This document shows positions 26,901 through 36,100 of a stretch of 64,000 bases of DNA, piece by piece. The stretch lies in contig CAWEWH010000007.1 in the NCBI GenBank assembly GCA_963812775.1, positions 62,001-126,000 on the forward strand, written 5' to 3'. Source of the DNA: CAWEWH01 sp963812775 (GTDB taxonomy: Bacteria; Pseudomonadota; Alphaproteobacteria; Rhizobiales; Beijerinckiaceae). The notes under the pieces are model-generated. The model worked only from the letters and a program-made list of their open reading frames with translations, was not told the DNA's origin and did no database searches. Both the position numbers and the translations under genes were made by a program. Every line of letters begins with the position of its first letter. The first letter of the stretch is position 1.

Positions 26901-28885
26901 TGGTCGAGGCCGGGAAGATTGGGCTGGTTGAGCTCACCGGCGGCGTCTTCGAGCTGGATGCCGGCCAGGAACGAGCGGGTGCGGGCGATGAAACGCACGG
27001 CCCCCTCGAGTGGGGGCTCGTCGGCAGGCGCGCTGTCACCGATGAGCTTCTCTTGCCTCAATGTCTCAGTCAGTCGCCGCCGGTCCTCGGCGCGGGCGGC
27101 GCGTTCACGTTCCGCCACATCGCGATCGTAGAGACCGAGGGTCTGGCGCAAGTCGACATCGAGCCCCCGCCACCAGCCGGCGAAGGTCGGCATGTCGTGC
27201 GTGTTGATGACCGCGATGGCGCGTTTTGGATAGTCGGCCGGCGCCTTGAAGCGCCCGTCATGCTGGCGCTCGAACCACAGCACGCGATAGGAGAGGACGC
27301 CCGCATCCATGATGGCGTCTGAGAATCCGCTGGGCGCCGTGCCCAGATCCTCGGCGATGACCAGGCATTTCGACCGGTGGCTCTCTACCTTGAGCACCGC
27401 CAGCATCGCCTCGAGCGGATAGCGCACATAAGCGCCCTGTTCGGCCGGCGTGCCGAGCGGGATGACGAACAGCCGCCGCAATTGGAAGGCGTGGTCGATG
27501 CGGATGGCGCCGGCGTGGCGCATGTTGGCGCTGACCAGTGCCCGGAAGGCGGCCAGCCCTTCGTCCTCGAGCGTCAGCGGATTGAGCGGCGGCAATCCCC
27601 AGTTCTGCCCGTTGGGTGCGATCTGGTCGGGCGGTGCCCCGACCGACAGCGAGGCGCCGAAGCGTCCTGGCGCCGACCACACCTCCGATCCGCCCCGGTC
27701 GGAGCCAACTGCAAGATCGCGATAGAGGCCGAAGCTCATGCCGGCGCCGCGCGCCGCGTCGGCGGCCTGCTTCAACTGCCTGTCCGCGAGCCATTGCAGC
27801 CACGAGTGATAGGCGATCCGTTCGAAGTGGTCGGCCTCGAAGCGCTCCACCTCAGCTGAGGCGGCGTTGCGAAACGCCGCCGGCCATTCGCCGAGCCAGG
27901 CGTGCCCTTGCTCGCTAAAGTGCTCGGACAGCGCCTCGAACGTGGCATGGGCGCGCAGCGGCGTTCCCATCTCACGGCAGAACGCCTCGAATGCCGCCGG
28001 CGCCTTGCCGCGCCGCACGAAGTCAAGCCACAGCGCATCGAGCAACTGCCGCTTGATGTCCCACGCCGCGGCGTGGTCGACCAGCGAGTTGGCGGCCAGC
28101 GACTCCGCCCGGCGCCGGATGTCCGGTCGCGCGAGAAGCCGCTCCGCCGCGCTGCCCGCAAAACCGTCCACCGCGGTCGGATCGATGTGGATGGTCTCCA
28201 GAAACAGCCGTGAGGAGGGCGAGTAGGGAGATATCTTGCTGCGGTCGGACGTGAACAGCGCGTGTAGCGGACTGAGGCCGAGGAAGGACGCGCCAAGCGC
28301 GCCCGAGCCGTGCGCTGCCTCGGCCACGTCGGAATAGTCACCGATGCCGAGCTGCCGCGCCGAGCGCAGGCCATAGACTTGCGCGGTAACTCCCCACAGG
28401 CGCGCCCCACGCCGGAACTCCTCCGGTTCCCAGCAGCGGAACGGGGGGGCGATGAGCGTCGCCGCCACATCGTGCCGGCCGGTGTCGACGCGCAAGTGAT
28501 GATAGCCGGCCGCGAGAGCCGGCAGCGCAAAGCGGCTCACCTGGCCGTCGTAGGTGACGGCCGCGCGGCCTTCGCGCCGCGTGTCATCCTCGCCCGTGAC
28601 CTGCCAGGTGATTGTTGTCTCGGGCGAGAGCCGGACCGGGATGCTCGCCTCGCGCCCGGCCTCGATCGACAGGAGCGGCGGCAACACACCCTCGCGCATC
28701 GCCTCGATGCGCGCCAGGCTGTCGCGCGTCTCGGCCTCGCTTCCGGTCGGCAGCCCGAAATCGGCGAGAATGGCGCGTCGCGTCTCGAGCGGCGTCCAGA
28801 CCTGCCGCCCGAACGCGTCGGTGTAGCCTGCATCGATGCCAACCAGGGTGGCGATGCGCTCGACCATGTCGTCCCAGTCGCTCAT
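23987..28885 (-). CDS. treY: 4-alpha-glucanotransferase-maltooligosyltrehalose synthase fusion (MalQ-TreY)
   Basis: A 1632-residue fusion of two enzymes in one frame. Residues 1 to about 700 are MalQ (GH77): ARLWGVTAQVYGLRSARQLGIGDY, nucleophile Asp in HAGAIRIDHAFQLRRLF (near 461), Glu in CLVIAEDLGT and Asp in INTHDMPTFAGWW. Residues about 715-1632 are TreY (GH13): ATYRLQFHREFTFDDA, DIVPNHMGVGG, Asp in GLRIDHVDGLANP (near 1033), YVVVEKILEPGEKL and TASHDTKRGEDARSRI. TreY isomerises the reducing-end linkage of maltodextrins to make maltooligosyltrehalose. MalQ disproportionates short dextrins and could feed chains of suitable length to TreY. The ATG at 28885 overlaps the treZ stop (ATGA); the in-frame start at 28918 is not favoured. 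Confidence 0.95.
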   Translation of the reverse strand: MSDWDDMVERIATLVGIDAGYTDAFGRQVWTPLETRRAILADFGLPTGSEAETRDSLARIEAMREGVLPPLLSIEAGREASIPVRLSPETTITWQVTGEDDTRREGRAAVTYDGQVSRFALPALAAGYHHLRVDTGRHDVAATLIAPPFRCWEPEEFRRGARLWGVTAQVYGLRSARQLGIGDYSDVAEAAHGSGALGASFLGLSPLHALFTSDRSKISPYSPSSRLFLETIHIDPTAVDGFAGSAAERLLARPDIRRRAESLAANSLVDHAAAWDIKRQLLDALWLDFVRRGKAPAAFEAFCREMGTPLRAHATFEALSEHFSEQGHAWLGEWPAAFRNAASAEVERFEADHFERIAYHSWLQWLADRQLKQAADAARGAGMSFGLYRDLAVGSDRGGSEVWSAPGRFGASLSVGAPPDQIAPNGQNWGLPPLNPLTLEDEGLAAFRALVSANMRHAGAIRIDHAFQLRRLFVIPLGTPAEQGAYVRYPLEAMLAVLKVESHRSKCLVIAEDLGTAPSGFSDAIMDAGVLSYRVLWFERQHDGRFKAPADYPKRAIAVINTHDMPTFAGWWRGLDVDLRQTLGLYDRDVAERERAARAEDRRRLTETLRQEKLIGDSAPADEPPLEGAVRFIARTRSFLAGIQLEDAAGELNQPNLPGLDQGHPNWQRRFSVDLTELLAPGGNLAKLAAAIASEGRGLRPRAGMLASPPPRATYRLQFHREFTFDDAVKVVPYLARLGTSHVYASPILKARPGSTHGYDIVDHGEINPELGGEAAFLRLSETLRAHGLGLILDIVPNHMGVGGADNPWWLSVLEWGELSPQARVFDIDWERLGANHKLVAPFLADRYGIVLEMGGLKLAFDPRDGSFSVWHHEHRFPISPLSYPIILDRALAALGAARVPAAVIGIAERLRAMDQETSAERRLAFPEEAERLKQQLADLASADAAMREAIARACALINGKQGVPDSFGTLHRILEAQAYRLAYWRVAASDINYRRFFDINGLAGIRAEDADVFAKTHATVFRLIREGHVHGLRIDHVDGLANPASYLRDLQTAVGPGFYVVVEKILEPGEKLRSWPTAGTSGYEALNLLEGVFIDQDAAPHFEALYRAFTGLEGSSSSILRRAKTDVLDMSFASELESLVSDLKRIAEADTYTRDYTVNALRRAITEIIVRFPVYRTYLADGDVEEEDRRIIDGAVEAAKRTSALADRTEHDLVRAVLLGAVDPEGPGKPHPALIARFRRRFQQLTGPVMAKSLEDTFFYRYARLLALNEVGGDPRHFGVDIETFHRFNRERAETWPYNLVATASHDTKRGEDARSRIGALSQIPDAWAAALDTWRELAAPHVAALEEGDAPDRNDQYLILQSVLGAWPLELLDEATDGDAIAAFRQRLCDFAVKALREAKRHTSWVNPDKAYEDATLALIGKMLAPDGRLLDAMRPLARRLAVIGALTGLAKVVLKATMPGVPDIYQGTELWDLSLVDPDNRRPVDYAARERALAQQEPTETLWNHWRDGRIKQRLVAQLLTDRAQDPLLYSDGSYEPVLAGGPQAQHCLAFRRSHGHDCLVVAVPRGVGAVVNGEDTVPAHFWTDTHLAVGRGRWRDVLTGATIENGAEAWPLAQVFARLPVAALRMVG

Positions 28886-30696
28886 CGCGGCGCATCCTTG
28901 ACGATGACGGCAGACCATGGCGGCAGCCGCGTGGCGCTGGTGTCGACGCCGTCACTTATCCAGATTGGCCGGCCGGTTGGCCTCGCCTCGAGCGCCGTGG
29001 CGGCCTCGGCGAGATTGGCGACGAGCGACAGCGATCCCGCTGCGTAGCGCCACGTCACCCGCACGAGATCGTCCCGGCCGGCCGCGTGGTCGGCGCCAAT
29101 GAAGCGCGAGCGCGTCAGCGGCACGACCTCCGCCATTCGCAAGCGCAGCAGCCGCGCCACCGCCTCGCGCGCCGCGTGGCCCAAGGGCCGGTTGCGTTCG
29201 TCCCAGGTGAGAACTGACGTCATATATGTGTCGACCGCCGTCGGATCGGGAATGCGGGCCGCCGCCTCGGGATCGGCGAAGGCCTTGAAGCGCTGGAATT
29301 CCTGCCTTCGCCCATTGCGGACGGCATCTGAAAGGCCGGTATCGTCGGCAAAATCGACGAAATAGAGGAACGGCGCCGCACCGTTCCACTCCTCCCCCAT
29401 GAACAGAAGGGGGATTTGCGGGGATAGCAGCAGCACGGCTCGCGCCAGCGCCAGTCGATCGGGCGACGCGAGTTGCGAGAGCCGCTCGCCAAAGGCCCGG
29501 TTGCCCACTTGATCGTGGTTCTGCAGGAAGGCGACGAAGGCGGATGGCGGCAGGTGGGAGGAGACCTCGCCTCGCGCCTCGCCACCGCGATGCCGCGAAG
29601 CTTCCCCCTGATAGGCAAAACCTTCGGCGAGTGATCGCGCGAGGCGTGCCGTCGGTGCATCGGCATAGTCTTCGTAGTAGCCTTCCGCCTCTCCGGTCAG
29701 CAACACGTGCCAGCAATGATGGATGTCATCGTTCCATTGCGCTGTGTGCAGCTTCGGCCGCCCGCGCGCGCCGCGCTCGAGCCAGCGCGCTTCGTTGGCG
29801 TCGTTTTCCAAGACCAGGTGAATTTCGCGGCCGGGGAGGGCGGCGCGAGCCCGCTCGGCGATCTCGGCGAGGATATGCGGCTCGCTGTCGTCGAGAATGG
29901 CGTGCACCGCGTCGAAGCGCAGCCCGTCGGCGTGATATTCTTCGAGCCAGTAGAGCGCATTGTGGATGAAGAAGTCGCGCACCGGGCGGGCATCGGGGCC
30001 GTCGAAATTGATCGCCGCTCCCCATGGCGTGTGATGCCGCTCGGTGAAGAACGGCTTCGCGTAGGCGGAGAGATAGTTCCCGCTCGGGCCGAAGTGGTTG
30101 TAGACCACGTCGATGAAGACCATGAGGCCAAGTCCGTGGGCGGCGTCGACGAGACGCTTCAGGTCTTCGGGTGTTCCGTAGCTCGCGTCGGGCGCGAAGG
30201 GCAGCACCCCGTCATAGCCCCAATTGCGGCGGCCGGCGAACTCGGCGAGCGGCATTAGCTCGATCGCCGTGACGCCGAGCTCCTTGAGGTCCTCGAGCTT
30301 GCCCATCAGCGCAGCGAACGTTCCCTCCGGCGTGATCGTCCCCACATGCGCCTCGTAGAGGACGGTTTCCTCCCACGGGCGGCCGGCCCATGCGGCATCG
30401 TGCCAATCGTAGGCGCGCGGGTCGACGACAGCGCTCCGCTGATGCACGTCGTCGGGCTGGAAGCGCGAGGCCGGATCGGGGACTTCGAGGCGTCCATCGA
30501 TGCAAAACGCGTAGCGGCTGCCGGCACGCGCTTCGGGCTCGAGCCGCCGCCGCCAGCCGTCGCCCGCATCCGGCATGGCGTGCTCGGTGCCGTCGAGCAA
30601 GAGCGTCACCTCCCTGGCGCTTGGCGCGTAGAGCGAAAAGCGCACGCCGGCCTCGGTCGGCTCGGCTCCAAACGGCATGGCGTGGGCGCGCTGCAT
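28882..30696 (-). CDS. treZ: Malto-oligosyltrehalose trehalohydrolase
   Basis: Cleaves trehalose from maltooligosyltrehalose, the product of TreY encoded next in the operon. The 604 residues include an N-terminal beta-sandwich (GVRFSLYAPSAREVTLLLDG), the TreZ-typical YEAHVGTITPEGTF, VVYNHFGPSGNYL, nucleophile Asp in DGLRFDAVHAILDDSE (near 260), Glu in LVLENDANEARWLER (near 295), QWNDDIHHCWHVLLTGE and FLQNHDQVGNRAFGERL. The ATG at 30696 shares a base with the TGA of glgX. The overlap on both sides indicates tight translational coupling with glgX and malQ-treY. Confidence 0.96.
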   Translation of the reverse strand: MQRAHAMPFGAEPTEAGVRFSLYAPSAREVTLLLDGTEHAMPDAGDGWRRRLEPEARAGSRYAFCIDGRLEVPDPASRFQPDDVHQRSAVVDPRAYDWHDAAWAGRPWEETVLYEAHVGTITPEGTFAALMGKLEDLKELGVTAIELMPLAEFAGRRNWGYDGVLPFAPDASYGTPEDLKRLVDAAHGLGLMVFIDVVYNHFGPSGNYLSAYAKPFFTERHHTPWGAAINFDGPDARPVRDFFIHNALYWLEEYHADGLRFDAVHAILDDSEPHILAEIAERARAALPGREIHLVLENDANEARWLERGARGRPKLHTAQWNDDIHHCWHVLLTGEAEGYYEDYADAPTARLARSLAEGFAYQGEASRHRGGEARGEVSSHLPPSAFVAFLQNHDQVGNRAFGERLSQLASPDRLALARAVLLLSPQIPLLFMGEEWNGAAPFLYFVDFADDTGLSDAVRNGRRQEFQRFKAFADPEAAARIPDPTAVDTYMTSVLTWDERNRPLGHAAREAVARLLRLRMAEVVPLTRSRFIGADHAAGRDDLVRVTWRYAAGSLSLVANLAEAATALEARPTGRPIWISDGVDTSATRLPPWSAVIVKDAPR

Positions 30697-32894
30697 CAGG
30701 CGCCTCCCGCTTTGGAGGCGTGCTGCAGGAGCGTCAGCGTGCGGCCGTCGAGGCCGAGCGCGCCGCCGGGCGCCAGCGTCGGCGGCTCGCCGCGCACCAG
30801 GCCGTCCGGCAGGCGCGCATCGAAGACCGCGCTCCAGCGCTCACTCGGGAAATCCGCCGCAAGGCTGAACGTCGCCGGATCGGGGGACGCGTTGACCAGC
30901 ACCAGGAAGCGCTGGCCATCGGGCGCGTCGTTGCCGATCTGCATGCCGAGTGTCCGCCGGCCGCCGTCGTTCCAGTCCTCCGGCGTCATCTCGCGCCCTT
31001 CCGGCGCCAGCCAATAGATGTCCTTGAGATGGTTGCCGGCAACCCTTTCGCCGGTCAGGAAGCGCTTGCGGCGGAACGCGTCATGCCGGTGGCGTAGGGC
31101 CGCAAGCGCGCGCACGAATTCAAGGAGATCGGCATCGACCGCAAGAGCGCCTTTCCAGTTGAGCCAGCTGAGGTCGTTGTCCTGGCAATAGGCGTTGTTG
31201 TTGCCCTTCTGCGTCCGCGCCAGCTCGTCGCCCATAAGCAGCATCGGCACGCCTTGCGACAGGAAGACGGTGGCCAGGAGATTCCGCTTCTGCCGCGCCC
31301 TGAGCGCCAGGATGACCTTGTCGTCGGTCAGGCCTTCGACGCCGCAATTCCACGACAGATTATTGCCGTGTCCGTCCTGGTTGTTCTCCTGGTTGGCCTC
31401 GTTGTGGCGGTCGTTGTAGCTGACGAGATCTTCGAGCGTGAAGCCGTCGTGGGAGCATACATAGTTGACGGAGGCCCACGGCTGCCGCCCGTTATGCTCG
31501 AAAATCTCGCGCGATCCCGTCATGGCGCGGGCCAGTGCCGGCAGGAGCCCCGGGTCTCCGCGCCAGTAAGCCCGGACGGTGTCGCGGAACTGGTCGTTCC
31601 ATTCGCTCCAGCCGGGCGGAAAGCCGCCGAGGCGATAGCCACCAGCACCCACGTCCCATGGCTCGGCGACGAGCTTGACGCGGCTCAAGACCGGATCCTG
31701 GCCGACGGCGAGCAGGAAGCTGGCATGCTCGTTCACGTCGTAGGGCTGGCGCAGCAGCGTCGAGGCGAGGTCGAAGCGGAAGCCGTCGACGTGATAGTCG
31801 CTCACCCAATGGCGCAATGAATCGAGCACCATCTGCAGCACGCGCGGATGATTGACGTTGAGCGTGTTGCCGGTACCGGTCGAGTCCCACGAGAAGCGTG
31901 GGTTGTCGGGCGGCGCCTTGTAGTAGCTCAGATTGTCGATGCCGCGGAACGACAGTGTCGGCCCGAGATGGTTGCCTTCCGCCGTGTGGTTATAGACCAC
32001 GTCGAGGATGACCTCGATGCCGGCGTCGTGCAGAGCGCGGATCGCTTGCTTGAGGCCGACGACGCCGCTGGCCCCGAGATAGCGCGGCTCGGGCGCGAAG
32101 AAGGCAAGCGTGGAGTAGCCCCAGTAGTTGCGCAGTCCCTTCTCGACAAGGAAGCGGTCGTCCGAGAAGGCGTGGATTGGGAGAAGCTCGACCGCCGTGA
32201 TGCCGAGCTTCACGAGATGCTCGACGACGGCCGGATGGCCGAGCGCCGCATAGGTGCCGCGTGCCTTGGGCTCGATTTCCGGATGGAACTGGGTGAGGCC
32301 CTTGACGTGCGCTTCGTAGATGAGGCTGTCGCTCCAGGGCCGCAGCGGCGGGCGGTCGTCGCCCCAATGATAGGAGGGATCCTCGACGACGCATTTCGGC
32401 ATCATCGGCGCGCTGTCGCGCCGGTCGGCCGTGAGGTCGCCGCGGTGCGCGCCGAGCCGGTAGCCGAACAGCGCGTCGTGCCAGCGGATGGCGCCGCTCA
32501 ATTGGCGCGCATAAGGATCAATGAGCAGCTTGTGCGGATTGAAGCGGTGGCCGCGGTTCGGATCGTAGGGTCCATGCACGCGGTAACCATAGAGCTGCCC
32601 GGGCGCCAGGCCGGCGATATAGCCGTGCCAGATCTGGTTGGAGCGGCCCGGCAACCGGACGCGGTTCATCTCGCGCCGGCCGGTCTGGTCGAACAGGCAC
32701 AGCTCGACGCCGCTGGCATGCGCCGAGAAGAGCGCGAAATTGACGCCCTTGCCGTCAAAGGTGGCGCCGAGCGGCAATGGCTGGCCGTCATCGATAGGCG
32801 ACATGAATGGGCCCTGGCGGAGAAGCCGGGTGAAGCGCGAGAGGTCGGGCGGCCGGAACGGCCGGCTGAACAGGATGGACGCGAACCTGGTCAC
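30696..32894 (-). CDS. glgX: Glycogen debranching enzyme (isoamylase type)
   Basis: Hydrolyses alpha-1,6 branches of (phosphorylase-limited) glycogen. The 732-residue reading has the CBM48 domain (LPLGATFDGKGVNFALFSAHASGVELCLFD), then the GH13 barrel with IYEAHVKGLT, VVYNHTAEGNHLGPTLS, Asp in DGFRFDLASTLLR (near 372), Glu in LVAEPWDVGAGGYRLG (near 409), and SHDGFTLEDLVSYNDRHNEAN. Two starts are possible. GTG 32894 overlaps the stop of a 25-codon upstream reading frame (GTGA), while ATG 32804 begins right at the conserved fold (MSPIDDGQ). It is the first enzyme gene of the six-gene glucan/trehalose operon and supplies linear chains for TreY. Confidence 0.95.
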   Translation of the reverse strand: MTRFASILFSRPFRPPDLSRFTRLLRQGPFMSPIDDGQPLPLGATFDGKGVNFALFSAHASGVELCLFDQTGRREMNRVRLPGRSNQIWHGYIAGLAPGQLYGYRVHGPYDPNRGHRFNPHKLLIDPYARQLSGAIRWHDALFGYRLGAHRGDLTADRRDSAPMMPKCVVEDPSYHWGDDRPPLRPWSDSLIYEAHVKGLTQFHPEIEPKARGTYAALGHPAVVEHLVKLGITAVELLPIHAFSDDRFLVEKGLRNYWGYSTLAFFAPEPRYLGASGVVGLKQAIRALHDAGIEVILDVVYNHTAEGNHLGPTLSFRGIDNLSYYKAPPDNPRFSWDSTGTGNTLNVNHPRVLQMVLDSLRHWVSDYHVDGFRFDLASTLLRQPYDVNEHASFLLAVGQDPVLSRVKLVAEPWDVGAGGYRLGGFPPGWSEWNDQFRDTVRAYWRGDPGLLPALARAMTGSREIFEHNGRQPWASVNYVCSHDGFTLEDLVSYNDRHNEANQENNQDGHGNNLSWNCGVEGLTDDKVILALRARQKRNLLATVFLSQGVPMLLMGDELARTQKGNNNAYCQDNDLSWLNWKGALAVDADLLEFVRALAALRHRHDAFRRKRFLTGERVAGNHLKDIYWLAPEGREMTPEDWNDGGRRTLGMQIGNDAPDGQRFLVLVNASPDPATFSLAADFPSERWSAVFDARLPDGLVRGEPPTLAPGGALGLDGRTLTLLQHASKAGGA

Positions 32895-32968
32895 CGCCTC
32901 GGCACGGGGGTGTCGCCGGGCTGCATGTCGAACATCGTTAACGGATAAACGCGTGTCTCAGTCGCCAT
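32891..32968 (-). CDS. Possible 25-residue leader peptide before glgX
   Basis: An ATG at 32968 follows an excellent ribosome site (GGAGTGAGCC, the same string that precedes the CoA-transferase start at 3442). It opens a 25-codon frame beginning MATETRVYPLTM and ending TGA at 32891, overlapping the GTG start of glgX as GTGA. The arrangement suggests a short translated leader coupled to glgX. It may alternatively mark a missing base that hides the true glgX N-terminus. No known peptide family is recognised. Confidence 0.4.
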   Translation of the reverse strand: MATETRVYPLTMFDMQPGDTPVPRR

Positions 32969-33001
32969 GGCTCACTCCGCGCGCAACCGGCCCCACGGCC
33001 A

Positions 33002-33027
33002 AACCGGCAAGCCGGCCATAATGTTCC
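33002..33027 (-). promoter_or_regulatory. EcfG-like general-stress promoter candidate for the glgX-glgB operon
   Basis: The minus strand has GGAAC (33027-33023), a 17-base spacer and GGTT (33005-33002). The alphaproteobacterial EcfG consensus is GGAAC-N16/17-CGTT, so one base of the -10 element differs. The predicted start near 32995 would leave a short leader before the ATG at 32968. Trehalose genes are common members of the general stress response in this group, which makes the assignment reasonable. Confidence 0.42.
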
Positions 33028-33113
33028 CGCCAAGCTTACGCCCGCCCCGGCCGTGCGCGGTCTTGCCCGTCGCGGCTGATGCCGCATCGGCCCGAAACCG
33101 GCGGGACACGCCC

Positions 33114-36100
33114 TCAGTTGCGCGTTTTCAGAACGAAACCGGGATCGCCATAGAGGATATAGTCGGCCCAATCGACGGAATCGATCTTCTCCAACTCCTT
33201 TCGGGCGGTAAGGACGGCAGCGCCAAGCGTCTCGCCACCGAGAATGCGCTGATAGAAGTGGTCGGCGAAGGCGAGGGCCGAAGCGTCGCCCACGGGCCAA
33301 TATGTGCCCAGATAGTTTGCCACGCCGCCCCGCAGGAACGCCTCGGCGAAGCTGATGCCGCGCCTGACGCGATCGATCGGATGCTTGCTGTCATCGATTT
33401 CGGCGGTCTTTGCGCCCTTGCGCAGCCGTCCGGATTCGCAGGCGCTGAAGAAGACGAGGCTGGGAAGATTGCCCACATTCGCCAGATCCGCTCCCGAGAG
33501 GACCTCGCGATTCGCGCAGAGGATTCCGCTTTTTGCCGGCTCGATGGGGTCGAAAAACGCGTGCCCGGCATAGTGGATGACATCGAACTCGCCTGACGCC
33601 ATGCAGTCCAGGACTTCACGCTTGCGGGCCTGCTGCTCCACGAGGGTTCGAATTTTTACCGCCCCTTTGAATTTTCCGAACAGGGCCGTGACCCGGTCGC
33701 CCTCGGCGGCCGCCCCGGGCAGATCGCCCGTCGGGTTGACCACCACCAGCAAGTTGAGGGTCGCGCTTCGCTGACGTTCTTCGAGCCATTTGGCGATCGA
33801 CAGGTTGTCCGCCTCGTAGCGATGGCTGAGGCCCGCGCCGAGCACCGGGAACTTGCTGTCGATGCGCAATGTTTCCCAGGGGATCTTCGACGACTGGGCG
33901 TCGTGGACGACCACGAGCGGATGCTCGAGGTTCCGGCCCAGGATCGTGCGGATGCTATCCGGCAGGACCATTTCGGCGAGCTTCGTCCCGAACGCCGGCA
34001 AGGCCTTCGTGGAAAGCCCCTGGTCGGTTCCGAGTTGGGCGAGATGGGTCTCGAGGTCGCCTCGCTTGACGGTTTTCCGGTCCTTGAACACCGTGGCCTT
34101 TGCGCCTGACGTGAGGACCGAGCAGCCGTATTCGATCGGATCGCCCAGGTGCGGCGATTCCTGCCGCACCATGAGGAAGACGTTCTGCTGGCTCGCCGGG
34201 AATGCCGCAGCCCGCCCGCGCATGGGGGCGGCCCGAGGGAGTTCCACCTCGCGCAGGGTCACCTCGACACCGTCGAAAAGTTTGGTTCCGCACAGCCGGT
34301 AGAATTCTCGCTGCAGGGCGAGAAATCGGTCGCGGTCGGTTTCGCAAATCGTGATGCCGCGGAAATGGTGATCGCGGTCGGCATCCTGAAGGCCGCGCAG
34401 AAAGCCGACGAGCAGCCGCCTCAGCGCTTCGGCCGTGAAGGCGCCGGAGCCGCCGCCGATGGGAACGGTCGCGAACTCGTCGATGCGCGTATTGATGAAG
34501 GTGCGCACTAGGTTCTCGCCGACGATCTCCAACACCTCCGCCTTGAAACCGTCGAACGATCCCAATCCGGCGAAGGCGATGACGTCGGCCCGGACGGGAT
34601 GCTTGCCGGTCGGCAGTATCGAGATCTCGCCTACATTGGCATTGAACATCCGCCGGGCGTTCATCTCGTCGATGGCGCCCCCCATCAGCTCGTTGAGCGC
34701 GCTGGCGGCGCCGCCCGGCGGCACGGGACTGAACAGGCCAAGGACATATGCGTCCGCTTCCGCCTCCGTAATGCTGCCGAAGGCGAGAGTGACGTCGAGA
34801 CGATGCTGGCGGCGGCGGCCGATGACGATCGAATCGGCAGTCCCACCGTCCGGCGGAGTGACCGTGACGGATGCCGCCGTTGTCGCTGCCACGTCGAGGG
34901 TGCCCGTCGGGATGCTCTTGTCCGGCGAAGCCACCTCCTCGGCGATCACACGCTTTTCCCGCGCGCTGAGGCGGCGGCCATCGTTACCCTGATACGGTTG
35001 CGGCGGTAGTGCGCGTTCGCGGACTTCGCGGACTTGCTCGGCGCGCCGCTGCCGCTGCTCCGTGGGCAGCAAGGCCGTGGCGCCGGTCGCGATGATGGAA
35101 TCGACGGCGCGCGCCACGTCGCTGTTGTTGGGCAAGCTGCCGTGCTCCTCTTCGACGAAGTAGGTCTGCTTGGCGCTCGGCAGCAGCACGCATTGCAGAG
35201 GCACTGTGCCGTCTCCGGCCAGCGACGTCGTGTAGACGAACTCGTCATCCTCCACCCTCGCGTCGACGACCGTTTCCTGGTTGACGCCGGCGATGATGTA
35301 GAGCTCGCTGTAGTCGGTTGGCAGCCGGTTTTGAACCTTGGCGCTCGCCCTGAGCATGGCCTCGGAGGGATGTGGTCCGGATCTCGGCCACGACGACAGC
35401 TGAAAGAAGTCGGCCGGGTATTTCTGCTGCGACGGCAGCATCTCCGACAATCCGGGGAAGGTGCCGAAGATCGCCGCGAGTTCTGCAGCCGAATGGAAGG
35501 GATCGATGAAGTCGACCTTCTTGACGATGGAATGAACGCCGCGGAACGCCTGGATCGGTGAGAACGATCCGAAGTTGGGCGTCCCCAGCATCACGATGCG
35601 GCCGAGCAGGCGCGGTTTTTCCAGCAGCGCAGCCCGTGCCACCAGTCCGCCCATGCTGTGGGCGACGAGGTGTACCTTGCGGTTCTCCTGCTTGATCTGA
35701 ACGGCGAGGTTCTTTCCCAACTCGATGAGATCGAGGCGCCAGTCGAACGGGAAGAAGTCGGCGTCATAGCCGGCGATCTGCAGTTTCAGCTTCAGCTTGA
35801 GATAGGCGAAAAGGAGCACGCCGAGCGGCTCGATTTTCTTTGCCGCGCCGTTCAGCGTGAGTTCGGCAAGGCGGCCAAGCCCGATCGCGAGGGAGTTTGC
35901 CCAGATCACGTCGTCGAAGGGCCCGACACCGTCGCGACCGAGCTTTGAGCCCATGATGCCGGGAAGGATCAGCACGCGTTCGCCGCCGCGCACGCTACGC
36001 GTTGCGGCATCGCGCGCCAGGCGCCGCAGCTCCGCATATTGGGCAGGCCCGAAATAATCCTCCAAGAGGCCGGAATCCTCTCCCGCCAAGAGGGCAGCCT

